64,000 bases of DNA from Chamaecyparis obtusa. Lineage: Eukaryota > Streptophyta > Pinopsida > Cupressales > Cupressaceae. The stretch spans positions 1,262,501 to 1,326,500 of the forward strand of contig BSBK01006342.1 in assembly GCA_027943335.1 (NCBI GenBank). The letters run 5' to 3'. The notes beneath the pieces were generated by a model that worked only from the letters and a program-made list of their open reading frames with translations, was not told the DNA's origin and did no database searches. This document shows positions 1-11,506 of the stretch, piece by piece (position 1 is the stretch's first letter; every line of letters begins with the position of its first letter). The position numbers were made by a program, and so were the translations under genes.

Positions 1-316
1 ATATGTCATATCATAAGAAATTTGAAAGAGTTAGTTCGGTTTAGATTCAAATCTCCCTCTGTCAGCAAACTTCCTGTATCCTGAAAATTTCTCCTTCTGA
101 CTATTCCTTCTGACTATTTGAAAATTTCTTGAAAGCAATAGTAAAGACATAGCAAACACTCCCTCTTTGACAACATATGCCAAAGATAATTCACATATTA
201 CCGGTGAAAATTAATGTACCTCAAGTACTGATTCATATGCAATGATTCCTTTAATATGCTGCATCAACAAGTTGATTTTCAATCATGTTCTGGTTGATGC
301 ATCACTAAAAATGTAT

Positions 317-3300
317 TTAGTGAGCCTCGGATAGGGGAATGACCCCTAACTTACCTCTTAGATACATAAATGCATCCTTAGGTAATGGTTTGGTAAAAAT
401 ATCTGCAATCTGTTCTTTTGTATGAATATATTCTAATCTGATTTCCTTGTCCTGCACCAATTCTCTGACAAAGTGATATTTAATGGCAATGTGCTTGGTT
501 TTGGAATGCATCACTGGATTCTTAGAAATGTTTATTGCACTGGTATTGTCACAAAATATAACAACTGGTTCTTTGATTTCGACCTTCATACCTTCTAATA
601 GCTGTTTAAACCAAACAATATTTGAACAGTTTATTGCAGCAGCAACATATTCTGCTTCGGCTGTGGATTGAGATGTGCAATTCTGCTTTTTACTAGTCCA
701 GGATACCAGTCTTTTTCCAAGAAAAAATGCTCCACCACTTGTGCTTTTTCTGTCATCAATGTTTCCTGCCCAATCAGCATCAGTAAACACTTTCAAGTCT
801 AGATTGCCTCCAAATTTATACCACAAACCATATTCTTCAGTTCCTCTTAAGTATCTTAAGATTCTTTTGATTGCCATCATGTGATTTTCCTTAGGTTTAG
901 CTGAGAATCTAGCTACTATACCGACTGCTAAGGCAATATCAAGTCTAGTATGTACTACATACTGCAATTTTCCAATCATAGATCGGTATAGGGTCTGATC
1001 AACTTCTTTTGAATCATCATTTTTGGTAAGTTTCAGTCCAGTACACATGGGTGTACCAACTGGTTTTGAATCTTCCATTCCAAACTTCTTAAGTATCTCC
1101 TTGATGTATTTTGATTGAGTAATGTATATACCATTTTTGCTTTGCTGAATTTGAAGACCAACAAAGAATTTTATTAAACCAAATATAGACATTTCAAATT
1201 CTCTGTTCATTTGTTCTGAAAATTCTTTGCACTGATCCTCATTCCCTGTAAATATAGTATCATCCACAAATATTTCTGCCAGTACAATTTTTTTATTCGG
1301 TCCTTCTTTGATATACAGATTGTTGTTATCATTAGCTCTTTTGAAATTAATCTGGATTAAATAGTTATGGAGTCTTTCATACCATGCTCTAGGAGCTTGT
1401 TTTAAGCCATATAATGCTTTGTGTAATCTGCAGACCATGTCCCTTTTGTCTGGATCAACAAAACCTTCAGGTTGTTCAATGTAGACTTCTTCATCAAGAA
1501 TTCCATTGAGAAATGCAGATTTTATGTCCATCTGATATACCTTAAATCCTTTGTGTGCTGCATAAGCAAGTAGAGTTCTTACACCTTCTAATCTTGCAAC
1601 AGGAGCAAAAGTTTCTCCATAATCTATACCTTCTTCTTGAGAGTAACCTTTACATACCAGTCTAGCCTTGTTTCTAGATACTTGACCATCTTCATTCAGT
1701 TTATTTCTAAATACCCATTTTGTTCCAATTACATTCTTATCTTTAGGTCTAGGTACAAGAGTCCAAGTTTTGTTCTTTTGTATTTGTTCTAATTCTTCAT
1801 TCATTGCTTTAATCCAACTTTCATTCTCTAATGCATCTTTGATATTTCTAGGTTCAAAATCAGTAAGTAGACATGTACCTTTTAGCTTGCTTCTTGTCAT
1901 AGTACCATCTGATTTGTTTCCAATGATTTGATCTGGTGTATGATGTCTTCTGACATATTTGGCTAGTATAGGTTCCTTGCCTTTTGAATGATTCATGCTG
2001 TTGTCTTCTAGGATCTCTTCTTCAGGTTGCTCGGACTCGGTAGATATTTGCTCGGTAACTTCAGGCTGAGACTCGGTCTGAATTTCTTCCTGTGACTCGG
2101 TTTGAACTTCTTCCTGTGACTCGGTCTGTGACTCGGTAACTGTGCTTGGCTCGGTAGATATAGCTTCCTTATTGATAGTTGTGTCTGTCAATGTTTCAGG
2201 TTCAATGTAAACGAATCTTCTGTAGTTCTCAGGTTCCCTTTTGCTTTCTTCCTCAGTCTTTTCTGCAAACTCATCAAATTTCACATGTATACTTTCTATG
2301 ACTTTGTGAGTAGATAAGTTCAGACATTTGTATGCCTTGCTTTTGCTAGAATATCCTAGGAATATTCCTTCATCACTCTTCACATCAAATTTATTTCTTC
2401 TGGATTCCTTTAAGATATAACACTTGCTACCAAATATTTTCATGTAACTTACATTAGGTTTATAGCCATACCATAATTCATAAGGAGTTTTGAATGTGTC
2501 TTTCTTCAGTTGTACTCGGTTCAGGGTATGAACTGCAGTGCTGATAGCTTCCTTCCAGTAGTTTTATAGCAATGTTCTTTTCTATCATTAGAGTCCTTGC
2601 ACAATCCATAATAGATCTGTTTCTTCTTTCTGCTATTCCATTCTGCTCAGGAGTTCTAGGAGCTGATACCTGTCTTTTGATTCCTCTTTCAATGCAGAAG
2701 TTGTTAAAATCATGGGAGATGAATTCACCACCTCTGTCTGATCTTAAGCATTTCAATCTTTTCCCCGTTTCTTTTTCTACTCTTGCTAAGTACCATTTGA
2801 ATTTTTCAAATGCCTCTGATTTTTCTCTTAAATACATAACAGTCATCATTCTAGAATAGTCATCAACGAAAAGAATAAAGAATTTATCTCCAGTATAGCT
2901 TTGTATTCCAATAGGTCCACATAAATCAGTGTGCACAATTTCAAAAATTTCTTTAGACTGATAGTTCTTACTTTTGAAACTAGTTTTACTCATTTTGCCA
3001 ATCTGACAATTCTTACATAGACCAGTGTCAGGTTTCTTCAAGGTAGGAATGCCTCTAACCTTCTTGAATTTGCTTATTTTTATCATGTTATCAAAATTTA
3101 CATGACATAACCTTTTGTGCCATAGCCAACTTTCTTCTATTTGAGCAATAAGGCATGAATATTCATTGAGATCAAGATAAAATAAGTTACCTTTTGTTTG
3201 TTTGCCTCATCCAATGAGTTTTCCTTTTCCATCCAGCAGTCTTGCTTGACCATTCATGAATTCAACCTTGAAACCAGTGTTGATTAGCTGTGCTACACTT

Positions 3301-4595
3301 AGAAGATTATGTTTTAGTCCTTCAACCCAGTAAGCATTATCACATATGAGTTCTTTGGTTAATGAGATTCTTCCTTTTCCTTTTATACAACAAGGTTCAT
3401 TGTTTCCAAATCTTACATTACCATTGTCACAGTCTTCTAGATATTCAAATTTTGTCTTATCACCAGTCATGTGGTGTGAACATCCGCTGTCTATTATCCA
3501 AATATCATCTTTGCTTACATGAGAAATAAGTGCTATCTTATCTTCATCATCATCAGATTCATCTTTTATAGCAATAAAGACAATTTCTTCTTCACTATCA
3601 TCAGAATCTTTAGCCATAAAACATGATTTCTTACCTTTATCCTTGTATGATTTGAAATTCTTTTTGCCATAGTACTTGTGACTTCTCTTTTCTTCCTTGA
3701 CTTGCTTGTTTGGGCACCTAGCTGCAATATGTCCAATTTCTTCACATGAAAAACAGATTAAAGGAGTTTTACCTTTATACTTACCTTTCCCTCTAGAGTA
3801 CTTCTTTGCAAGTAATGCTTCTACAATTTCAAGATCACTATCAGAACTTTCTTCTGATTCTTCTTCACTTTCTGTCTGAACTTCTTTAATTTTCTTGTTC
3901 TTCTTTAGTGAAACTTTGGCCTCAAATGCTGATTCAATATTTTTGGAACTAGGAACATAGTTGTCATAGTTGTCTAGTTCAAAAGCTGTCAATCTTCCAA
4001 CTAAAGCATCCAAAGTTATACTGTGGTTTGCTTCACATCTTCTTTCTTGAATAGCTGATACTCTTATTGCATAGATAGGGAGTAGTGTTCTGAGCACCTT
4101 ACTTATAACCGTCTCATCTGAGATTGTTCCTCCAGAAGCTCTGATTGCACTTACACTTGCTTTGATTCTTTCAACATATTTTGCAATGTTCTCATCTTCC
4201 TTCATATTCATCTTGTCAAACTGTCCTCTTAGGCTTTCTGCTTTTGCTCTCTTAACATTTGCATCACCACCATATATCTTCTTTAGTGCCACCCACATTT
4301 CATATGCAGTAGTGCAGTCTTTAATATCATCAAATTCTTCATAGCTGAGAGCAGATGCAATGTCTATCATCATGGTGTTGTGAGTCTTTTTATCTGCAAT
4401 GTCTTCAACAGTTAATGCGCCATTAGGAATTGTGTATTCTTCTTCAATGTATTTGCATCCTGAATCACCAATGGAAGCCAGATGAAGTCGCATGAGACCT
4501 TGCCATGCTGAAAAGTTTTCTCTGTTAAGCTTTGGAATTTCCCTCTTGTAAGACATCCTGATCTTTAGCTTAGGTCTGTGAGACCCTTCCTGCAA
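317..4595 (-). pseudogene. Copia gag-pol polyprotein of element A (nearly intact)
   Basis: The reading frame runs from 4595 to the stop at 317-319; a likelier start is the internal Met of MSYKREIPKLNRENF. Order of domains: UBN2/Retrotran_gag_2 gag; CCHC zinc knuckle CFSCEEIGHIAARC (about 3755-3714), all four ligands present; protease DSGCSHH (about 3500-3475); GAG-pre-integrase with H, H and CKNC; integrase with HTDLCGP, VDDYSR and the EQNGIAERR glutamate; reverse transcriptase with FVDD (about 1275-1255); RNase H with FTDADW, STAEAEY and FCDNTS. Breaks: Ser TCA is a TGA stop near 3205 (element B has TCA), and an extra T near 2560 (B lacks it) shifts the frame inside integrase. Codons downstream stay open for 708 residues. 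The encoded enzymes would package, reverse-transcribe and integrate the element. The two lesions make this copy non-functional as it stands. Confidence 0.95.
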
Positions 4596-4604
4596 GCACC
4601 AAAT

Positions 4605-4616
4605 GCTCTGATACCA
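4605..4616 (-). other. Primer-binding site of element A (initiator tRNA-Met)
   Basis: On the minus strand the LTR end is followed, two bases later, by TGGTATCAGAGC, the classical plant Copia primer-binding site complementary to the 3' end of initiator tRNA-Met. It fixes the inner edge of the 5' LTR at 4619. Confidence 0.93.
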
Positions 4617-4618
4617 AT

Positions 4619-5795
4619 TGATGGAATATGGATGAAGTGACTGAGAGGGGGGGGTGAATCAGACAACCATAAAAACTTTGACAATTAATTCTTTGTAGAT
4701 CCCTTAGGATATCCTAACACTGTTATTTGTTTTGGCACTCGGTAAATAGATTGCAGTAACTTTGAAGATGCAGAAAGTATTAGCAATAATATCTTTAGAT
4801 ATTTATCAGTGCATGTAAATGATTGAGAAAGCAATTAAGAACACAAGAGACACAAGTTTTAACGTGGAAACCCAATATGGGAAAAACCACCAATGTATCT
4901 AGATACTGATTTTCACTTTTCTGAAGTGATGCCCGGTTAGAAGCCAACCCGGTAAAAGGTTACAAAACACACTGTTAGGTGTGACCTTGTTAGAGGATTT
5001 AAAACACCCTGCTAGGAGTGGCCTGGTAAGAGGTCTTGAAAACAATTCAATGGAATTGTCACCTTGTTAGAGGATTTATATTATGGCTGTTAAACCAACT
5101 CGGTTAAGAGATTTAGAATTCACTGTTACAATGATAAGAAGGTAACAATGAGAAAGTGACCTGTATAATAATGCAACTGTCTTGCTGATTACAGATCTCT
5201 GTTCTGCATAATTCTGATCCTTTCTGATCGAATAAATCTCTGCTGCTCCTCAAGGATATCTGAACATCCTTCACAAGTTCGCATATACCTTTCCTTCTTT
5301 TCTTCTGTAAATCTTCTGCTATATTGTTGTTGACTTTTCACTTTTGACCTTTTATTTATATGATTTTGGATTAGTCAAATCGTCATTTATTAGAATAACA
5401 GTCGGCTGAATTAAGTAAACTCTATTTGCAAAAATCCTTCAAGGGCCGACAGTGCTCGGTGATCATATCTTTCTATAATCTTTCGGTGACCGAGGGAACT
5501 CGGTAAACACCGACAATTCTTTACCTTTGATAACCGACTGAACTCGGTAAACACTATCTTTTCTTCGGCAATCGAGTGAACTCGGTAAACACTATCTTTT
5601 CTTCGGCAACCGAGTGAACTCGGTAAACACTATCTTTTCTTCGGCAACCGAGTGAACTCGGTAAACACTAAATATTCCTGACTGGTAGACCGACTGAGCT
5701 CGGTAGAGGCTGATTGCTGCGGACTATGACATAGTGTGACATCAAAGATAATACATCATTGAGTAGCAATTTCCTTGAGACAATTGTTTCCAACA
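4619..5795 (-). repeat. 5' LTR of element A
   Basis: The LTR is 1,177 bp with tg...ca ends (tgatggaata at the left, ttccaaca at the right on the plus strand). It matches both LTRs of element B along its length. The end next to the primer-binding site holds a poly-G tract followed by tgaatca. The other end holds the tandem accgag/ctcggt array. Confidence 0.93.
5446..5710. repeat. Tandem ~37-bp repeats with accgagtgaactcggt palindromes in LTR A
   Basis: Units of about 37 bp share actcggtaaacactatct and ttcttcggcaaccgagtg, with three near-identical copies at 5540-5670 and diverged ones around them. Each unit carries a near-palindrome (accgagt, two bases, actcggt). It lies in the presumed U3 part of the LTR, where retrotransposon enhancers commonly sit. 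Equivalent arrays occur in both LTRs of element B (10785-11090 and 16670-16975) with a different spacer (ttcttcgatgac), and in decayed form in element C. Confidence 0.85.
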
Positions 5796-6430
<635 letters not shown>

Positions 6431-7007
6431 GTATATATATACATAATAATAAATGGCTATATCAATATGTATTTTGCTGCTATGTAGATTATAAATTGCA
6501 GTTATATAAATATGCAATATTTAATATGTAGTGAAAACATTGAAAATACATACATACTCATAGTTACTTCATTGTGCTCAATGCGTATTAAATACAGTCA
6601 GATTTCAGATCTGAATATATATACAGAAAAGTAGGATTAATTACTTATATAAAATTACAATAGCAATAATATAATTCTGATCAAAATTATAACAATAATC
6701 TAACTGTGCATGATCATAATCTAACTGTGCATGATCATCTAACTATGCATGATAATAATCTAACTGTGTAGGATCATCTAACTATGCATGATAATAATCT
6801 AACTGTGCATGATCATCTAACATTGATAATTTAAGCAAGCATTGTGCATTAACAGATATTATAATTTAGGAATTAACCAAATTAATACATGACAAGATAA
6901 TTTAAGATTAACCAAATTAACAATGATAGAACTAAAGCCACAGTAACAAAGTCCCAATGAAACACCAATATAGAAATATAGCAACAGTATTTTAACAGAT
7001 CCCACCC
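6431..7007. repeat. AT-rich spacer with a ~21-bp minisatellite (6695-6821)
   Basis: 6440-6500 repeats the module seen in the satellite. 6695-6821 is a minisatellite built on taactgtgcatgatcat, five to six imperfect copies. The remainder is AT-rich and I see no gene in it. It probably holds the downstream end of the Harbinger transposon, but I could not find its terminus. Confidence 0.7.
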
Positions 7008-8113
7008 TCATGCATCTGTGGATTGACAAATTATATCTATCAACATCAACCGGTCCTCATCGGTTTCCATGGACACAAACCCATTGAGTATGACTGGCTT
7101 GCTCATCAAGGTCTCATAGACTGTGATCACATTTCTACTGCTCACCTGAGGCATGGCTTTCAAATTTTTCCATGCTCTACCTAACACGGCCTGTTCCTGG
7201 GAATGGTCGACTATGACAACCTGAGGCACTTTAAAGGCCCTCTGTTAAGGTATGCATTGTCTCACAAATCATATCCAAGGAAGATGCCAAACTTGCCTTC
7301 CTCTTCCTTACCCTCCTCTACAATGATCCTGTGCTCGAACATGATCGAGGAGTTGCAGTCTCATTTGACTGCCCGAGGATATCCTCGTCCAGACCAGGCT
7401 GAGTCTCAAAAGATGTGCCACACTCAGGCACATCAACATCAGCATTATCATCATCATCATCATCATTTAACTGTACAGGGTGGTTATAGTGCCCTTCCTC
7501 GGTCTTGCCAGCAGTTGTTGTGCCAGTCCCATCAGCGATGTCATTGCCAACAATTATGGCAGGGTCATTATAGTATGGGAAAGATGTTCTTTTGAACATC
7601 CTAGCTGATCTGTACTCTCGAGACTACACAAACACCAAAAAATGTGCATTGGACTATCAGAACAACATGCACAATAAAAACCAAATTTGCATAGTTAAGA
7701 AAGCAGATATAAAAGTCATGAAAAGACAAATTTACCTCGAAAAGTTTATCCAACACTGAATCTGCTACCTATACAATTTGCATTGCTTCATTCCAACCGA
7801 AGCCGCTTTTTCTCTTCAAGTCTCTCACAAGCTTGAATCCTTTCTTCCAAGTTTTTAGCTTGTTCTTGAATTGGTCTTTGCTTAGGTTCAGAGTCAACTC
7901 CGCATTGAACTGCCTTTCAATGGCAGCCCACACTTCTTTTTTGAAGCCACCTTCGCATTTTCTACCAAGGTGGACTTGGTCAATGAGGAAATTGAGGAAA
8001 ACCCTTTCCATACATTTGGTCCAGATCATTTTCTTACTGGACAAAGGCTCTTCCAACAGAATCATGTCTTGAGCACTGCCATTAATGCTCATGAGTAGCT
8101 TGGTCATTGCCAT
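7008..8113 (-). pseudogene. Myb/SANT-like protein of a PIF/Harbinger transposon (broken)
   Basis: This is the accessory DNA-binding protein that works with the Harbinger transposase. Exon 1 (8113 to about 7736) encodes a Myb/SANT-like domain with WTKCMERVFLNFLIDQ, GGFKKEVWAAIERQFN and FKNKLKTWKKGFKLVRDL, typical of the plant Myb_DNA-bind_3 family. A likely intron at 7735-7624 starts GTAAATTT and ends TTTGTGTAG. Exon 2 then gives MFKRTSFPYYNDPAIIVGND, an Asp run and a basic stretch. Breaks: a TAG stop follows MQIV near 7780, and a frameshift or stop near 7300 separates the C-terminal piece (7229-7008). It lies just downstream of the transposase gene on the same strand, the usual two-gene layout of these elements. 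Domain identity is firm; the exon edges are read by eye. Confidence 0.85.
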
Positions 8114-8169
8114 GTAGTAGTCTACACATGGCTGTCAATGTTAGGAGATAAATACATACAAGGCATCAT

Positions 8170-8760
8170 TTGTAGTTGCAAACATGGATTTTCATAACCC
8201 CATTTGGCCAAAAAACTTGAAAACTTACAATAAAAGGAAAACATACAACCAAACATCCAAAGGAAAACATACAACCATACATCAAAAGGAAAACATACAA
8301 CCATACATCCAAAGGAAAATTAGAATCATGTATACAAGGCATAGTATAAGGAAACCAAACAACATGCATCAATATCTCTGCATAAACATCAAAGAGAACC
8401 AGACAACCATACATCAAAAGGAAACCATACAACCATACATCCAAAGGAAAATTAGAATCATGTATACAAGGCATAGTATAAGGAAACCATACAACCATAC
8501 ATCAAAAGGAAAACATACAACCATACATCCAAAGGAAAATCAGAATCATGTATACAAGGCATAGTCAGAATCATGTATCCATCAAAAGGAAAACATACAA
8601 CCATACATCAATATCTCTGCATATGTCATCAAAAGGAAAATTAGAATCATGTATCCATCAAAAGGAAAACATACAACCGTACATCAATATCTCTGCATAT
8701 GTCATCAAAAGGAAACCATACAACCATACATCAAATATCAAAGGAAACCACTATACTGCA
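8170..8760. repeat. Minisatellite between the two Harbinger genes
   Basis: Tandem units contain aaaggaaaacatacaaccat and gaatcatgtatacaaggcat, arranged in higher-order blocks of about 24 to 110 bp. All six frames give only repetitive peptides. It separates the end of the transposase gene (8788) from the start of the Myb-like gene (8113). Confidence 0.9.
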
Positions 8761-8787
8761 TAGTCATTAACCAACAAGAAAGTACAA

Positions 8788-9922
8788 CTATTCTCTAGGT
8801 CTATAGTCTTCCCACATCCTACTCACCAGGTCATCCCAGAACTGTGACCACTCAGTTCTATCCTATTGAGAGAAGCCATATGTCTGTAACACTGGCACAT
8901 CGACCCCACCATGATCATGATCATCCTCCTCTTCCACTTCTGTGATGTAATTGTGAATTATGCAACACGCCAAAACAATATAGGCTTGTGTCATGATATC
9001 ATAAGTCATTGCATGTCTCAGGATTGGAAAACGCCGCTTCACAATACTCAAGGTGTGTTCTACTACATTTCTAAGAGAGGCATGTCAGTTGTTGAACAAA
9101 TCCCTGGCATTTTGTATTGGGTTTTCTCTTGAAAATTCCTTCAAGTGGTACCATGTAGATTGGTAAGGAGTGAGAAATCCAGGGGCATTCGGATATCCCG
9201 CGTCCACTAGATAATATTTTCCTGCAAAGAGTTAGTAGAGTGTTAGGACTGAATACATATTGTGTGCCCTTTAGTACATTAAACTATGATTTGGCTTACC
9301 GGGGGGGACCTCAAGTGGATCTATTCTACTTAGAGCTGAACCTTGAACATGACTATCAGCAGTAGACCCTTCCCAGCTGGCAAGAACATACTGGAACATG
9401 TAGTTAAAGGAAACTATAGCAAGCACATTTTGCGACAAGTTCCCTTTTCTATCACAATATTTACTCTGCTTCTCAATCTCGATAGTGACTAGGATGTGTG
9501 TTCCATCTATAGCTCCAACACAGTCCTATCAAATATGGTGTGTATGGGGAAAATGGAAAATCAGCCTTTGATACAGTGGGGAACACTGTACCAAACAACA
9601 TAATCAAAAGACCAAACAATGTACCTTGAAGTACAGAACCATATGGGTGTTCCCAAGTAATTTTAGGAGGAGTGCCCGGTGCAGGCGATTTGAAGTTAAT
9701 CTCCATGAAGTGCTAAGATGCTCATCAGTACCTTGTGGAAGTACCTACTGACTATCTCTCTGAAGTGCCCAAAGTTATGGGCAATCTTGCGGTTCCAAAG
9801 ATTGTGCCCAAGAGTATGGAGGAACATCACTAGTTGTTCATGTATTATCAAGTGTCTGCTATCCTTCAATGTTCCTCTCTACCTTAATATCATAGCTAGT
9901 TTAGAGAAGGCAGCCTTGACTC
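8788..9922 (-). pseudogene. HARBI1-like PIF/Harbinger transposase, 3' part
   Basis: This is a DDE transposase gene, interrupted at 9922 by element B; its first exon resumes at 17060. On the minus strand I read an N-terminal DUF8040-type segment (LIIHEQLVMFLHTLGHN). The nuclease domain follows with AIDGTHI (first Asp), WEGSTADSHV, YYLVDAGYPN (second Asp) and RNVVE (glutamate), then KRRFPILRHAMTYD and AYIVLACCIIHNYI. A 78-base intron at 9299-9222 (GTAAGCC...TTTGCAG) falls in the YYLVDAG region. The gene ends near 8788 after MWEDYRP. Breaks: a stop in place of a codon after AMILR, a frame change after KVLMSILALH, a stop before HASLRNVVE and another before DRTEWSQFWD. The family excises and reinserts Harbinger DNA; this copy is dead. 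Confidence 0.9.
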
Positions 9923-11175
9923 TGATGGAATATGGATGAAGTGACTGAGAGGGGGGGGTGAATCAGTCAACCATAAAACACTTCTCTTTTAATTCTTTCT
10001 AGATCCCTTAAGATATCTTAACAATGTTATCTGTTTTAGCACTCGGTAAATGAATTGTAGTAACTTTGAAGATGGAGAAAAGTATTAGCAAAATTATCTT
10101 TAGATATTCATCAGCACATGTATATGATTGAGAAAGAAATTAAGAACACAAGAGACACAAGATTTAACGTGGAAACCCAATATGGGAAAAACCACCAATG
10201 TATCTAGATACTGATTTTCACTTTTCTGAAGTGATGCCCGGTTAGAAGCCAACCCGGTAAAAGGTTACAAAACACACTGTTAGGTGTGACCTTGTTAGAG
10301 GATTTAAAACACCCTGCTAGGAGTGGCCTGGTAAGAGGTCTTGAAAACAATTCAATGGAATTGTCACCTTGTTAGAGGATTTACAATATGGTTGTTAAAC
10401 CAACTCGGTTAAGAGATTTAGAATTCACTGTTACAATGATAAGAAGGTAACAATGAAAAATGACCTGTATAATAATGCAACTGTCTTGCTGATTACAGAT
10501 CTCTGTTCTACATAAGTCTGATCCTTTCTGATCGAATAAATCTCTACTGCACCTCCTGGATATCTGAACATCCTTCACAAATTCGCATACACCTTTCCTG
10601 CTTTTCTTCTATAAATCTTCTGCTATATTTTCTTATAAATTTTTCACATTTGACCTTTTATTTATATGATTTTAGATTTGTCAAATCGACATTATTTAGT
10701 ATAACAGTCGGCTGAATTAAGCAAACTCTATTTGCAAAAATCCTTCAAGGGCCAATAGTGCTCGGTGACCATAACTTTCTATAATCTTTTGGAGACCGAG
10801 GGAACTCGGTAAACACTGACAATCCTTTACCTTTGATAACCGACTGAACTCGGTAAACACTAACTTTTCTTCGATGACTGACTGAACTTGGTAAACACTA
10901 ACTTTTCTTCGATGACCGACTGAACTCGGTAAACACTAACTTTTCTTCGATGACCGACTGAACTCGGTAAATACTAAATTTCCTTTGGTAACCGAGTGAA
11001 CTCGGTAGACACTGATTTTCTTTGATAACCGAGTGGACTCGGTAAGCACTAATATTCTTCTCTGGCAGACCGACTGAGCTCGGTAGGAACTGATTGCTGC
11101 GGACTATGACATTGTGTCACATCAAAGATAATACATAATTGAGTAACAATTTCCTTCAGACAATTGTTTCCAACA
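9923..11175 (-). repeat. 3' LTR of element B
   Basis: The LTR is 1,253 bp, from tgatggaata to ttccaaca. It carries the poly-G/tgaatca motif at its left end and the accgag/ctcggt tandem array at 10785-11090. The polypurine tract abuts it at 11176. Confidence 0.95.
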
Positions 11176-11506
11176 ATCTCCCTCTTTGGCATTGATGGCA
11201 ACACAATATGTCATATCATAAGAAATTTGAAAGAGTTAGCTCGGTTCAGATTCAAATCTCCCTCTATCAGCAAACTTCCTGTATCCTGAAAATTCTTCCT
11301 TCTGACTATTGAAAATTTCTTGAAGTAATAGCAAAGACATAGCAAACACTCCCTCTTTGACAACACATGCCAAAGACAATTCACATATTACCGGTGAAAA
11401 TTAATGTACCTCAAGTATTGATTCATATGCAATGATTCCTTGAATATGCTGCATCAACTGGTTGATTTTCAATCATGTTCTAGTTGATGCATCACTAAAA
11501 CTGTAT

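Larger units (their letters stand above)
1..5795 (-). mobile_element. Copia LTR retrotransposon A, 3' LTR outside the window
   Basis: Minus-strand Ty1/Copia element. The 5' LTR lies at 4619-5795, the primer-binding site at 4605-4616 and the gag-pol region at 4595-317. Aligning 1-316 with the same segment of element B (starting at 11206) shows that the window edge falls about 30 bases short of the 3' LTR, which therefore lies outside. The possible right target duplication (5796-5800, gcata) cannot be confirmed. A is the least damaged of the three family members: I find one in-frame stop and one frameshift in about 1,426 codons. It was inserted beside or inside the TA-rich satellite that follows at 5796. 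Confidence 0.93.

Noticed and set aside
483..884. Plus-strand open frames inside element A (and matching ones in B, E, F, G)
   Set aside because: They are antisense shadows of the RNase H and integrase coding regions and recur wherever those regions recur.
317..4595. Element A as a currently autonomous retrotransposon
   Set aside because: A TGA stop near 3205 and an integrase frameshift near 2560 break the polyprotein, and the 3' LTR is outside the window.
8184..8763. Open frames of 71-126 codons
   Set aside because: They are translations of a minisatellite.
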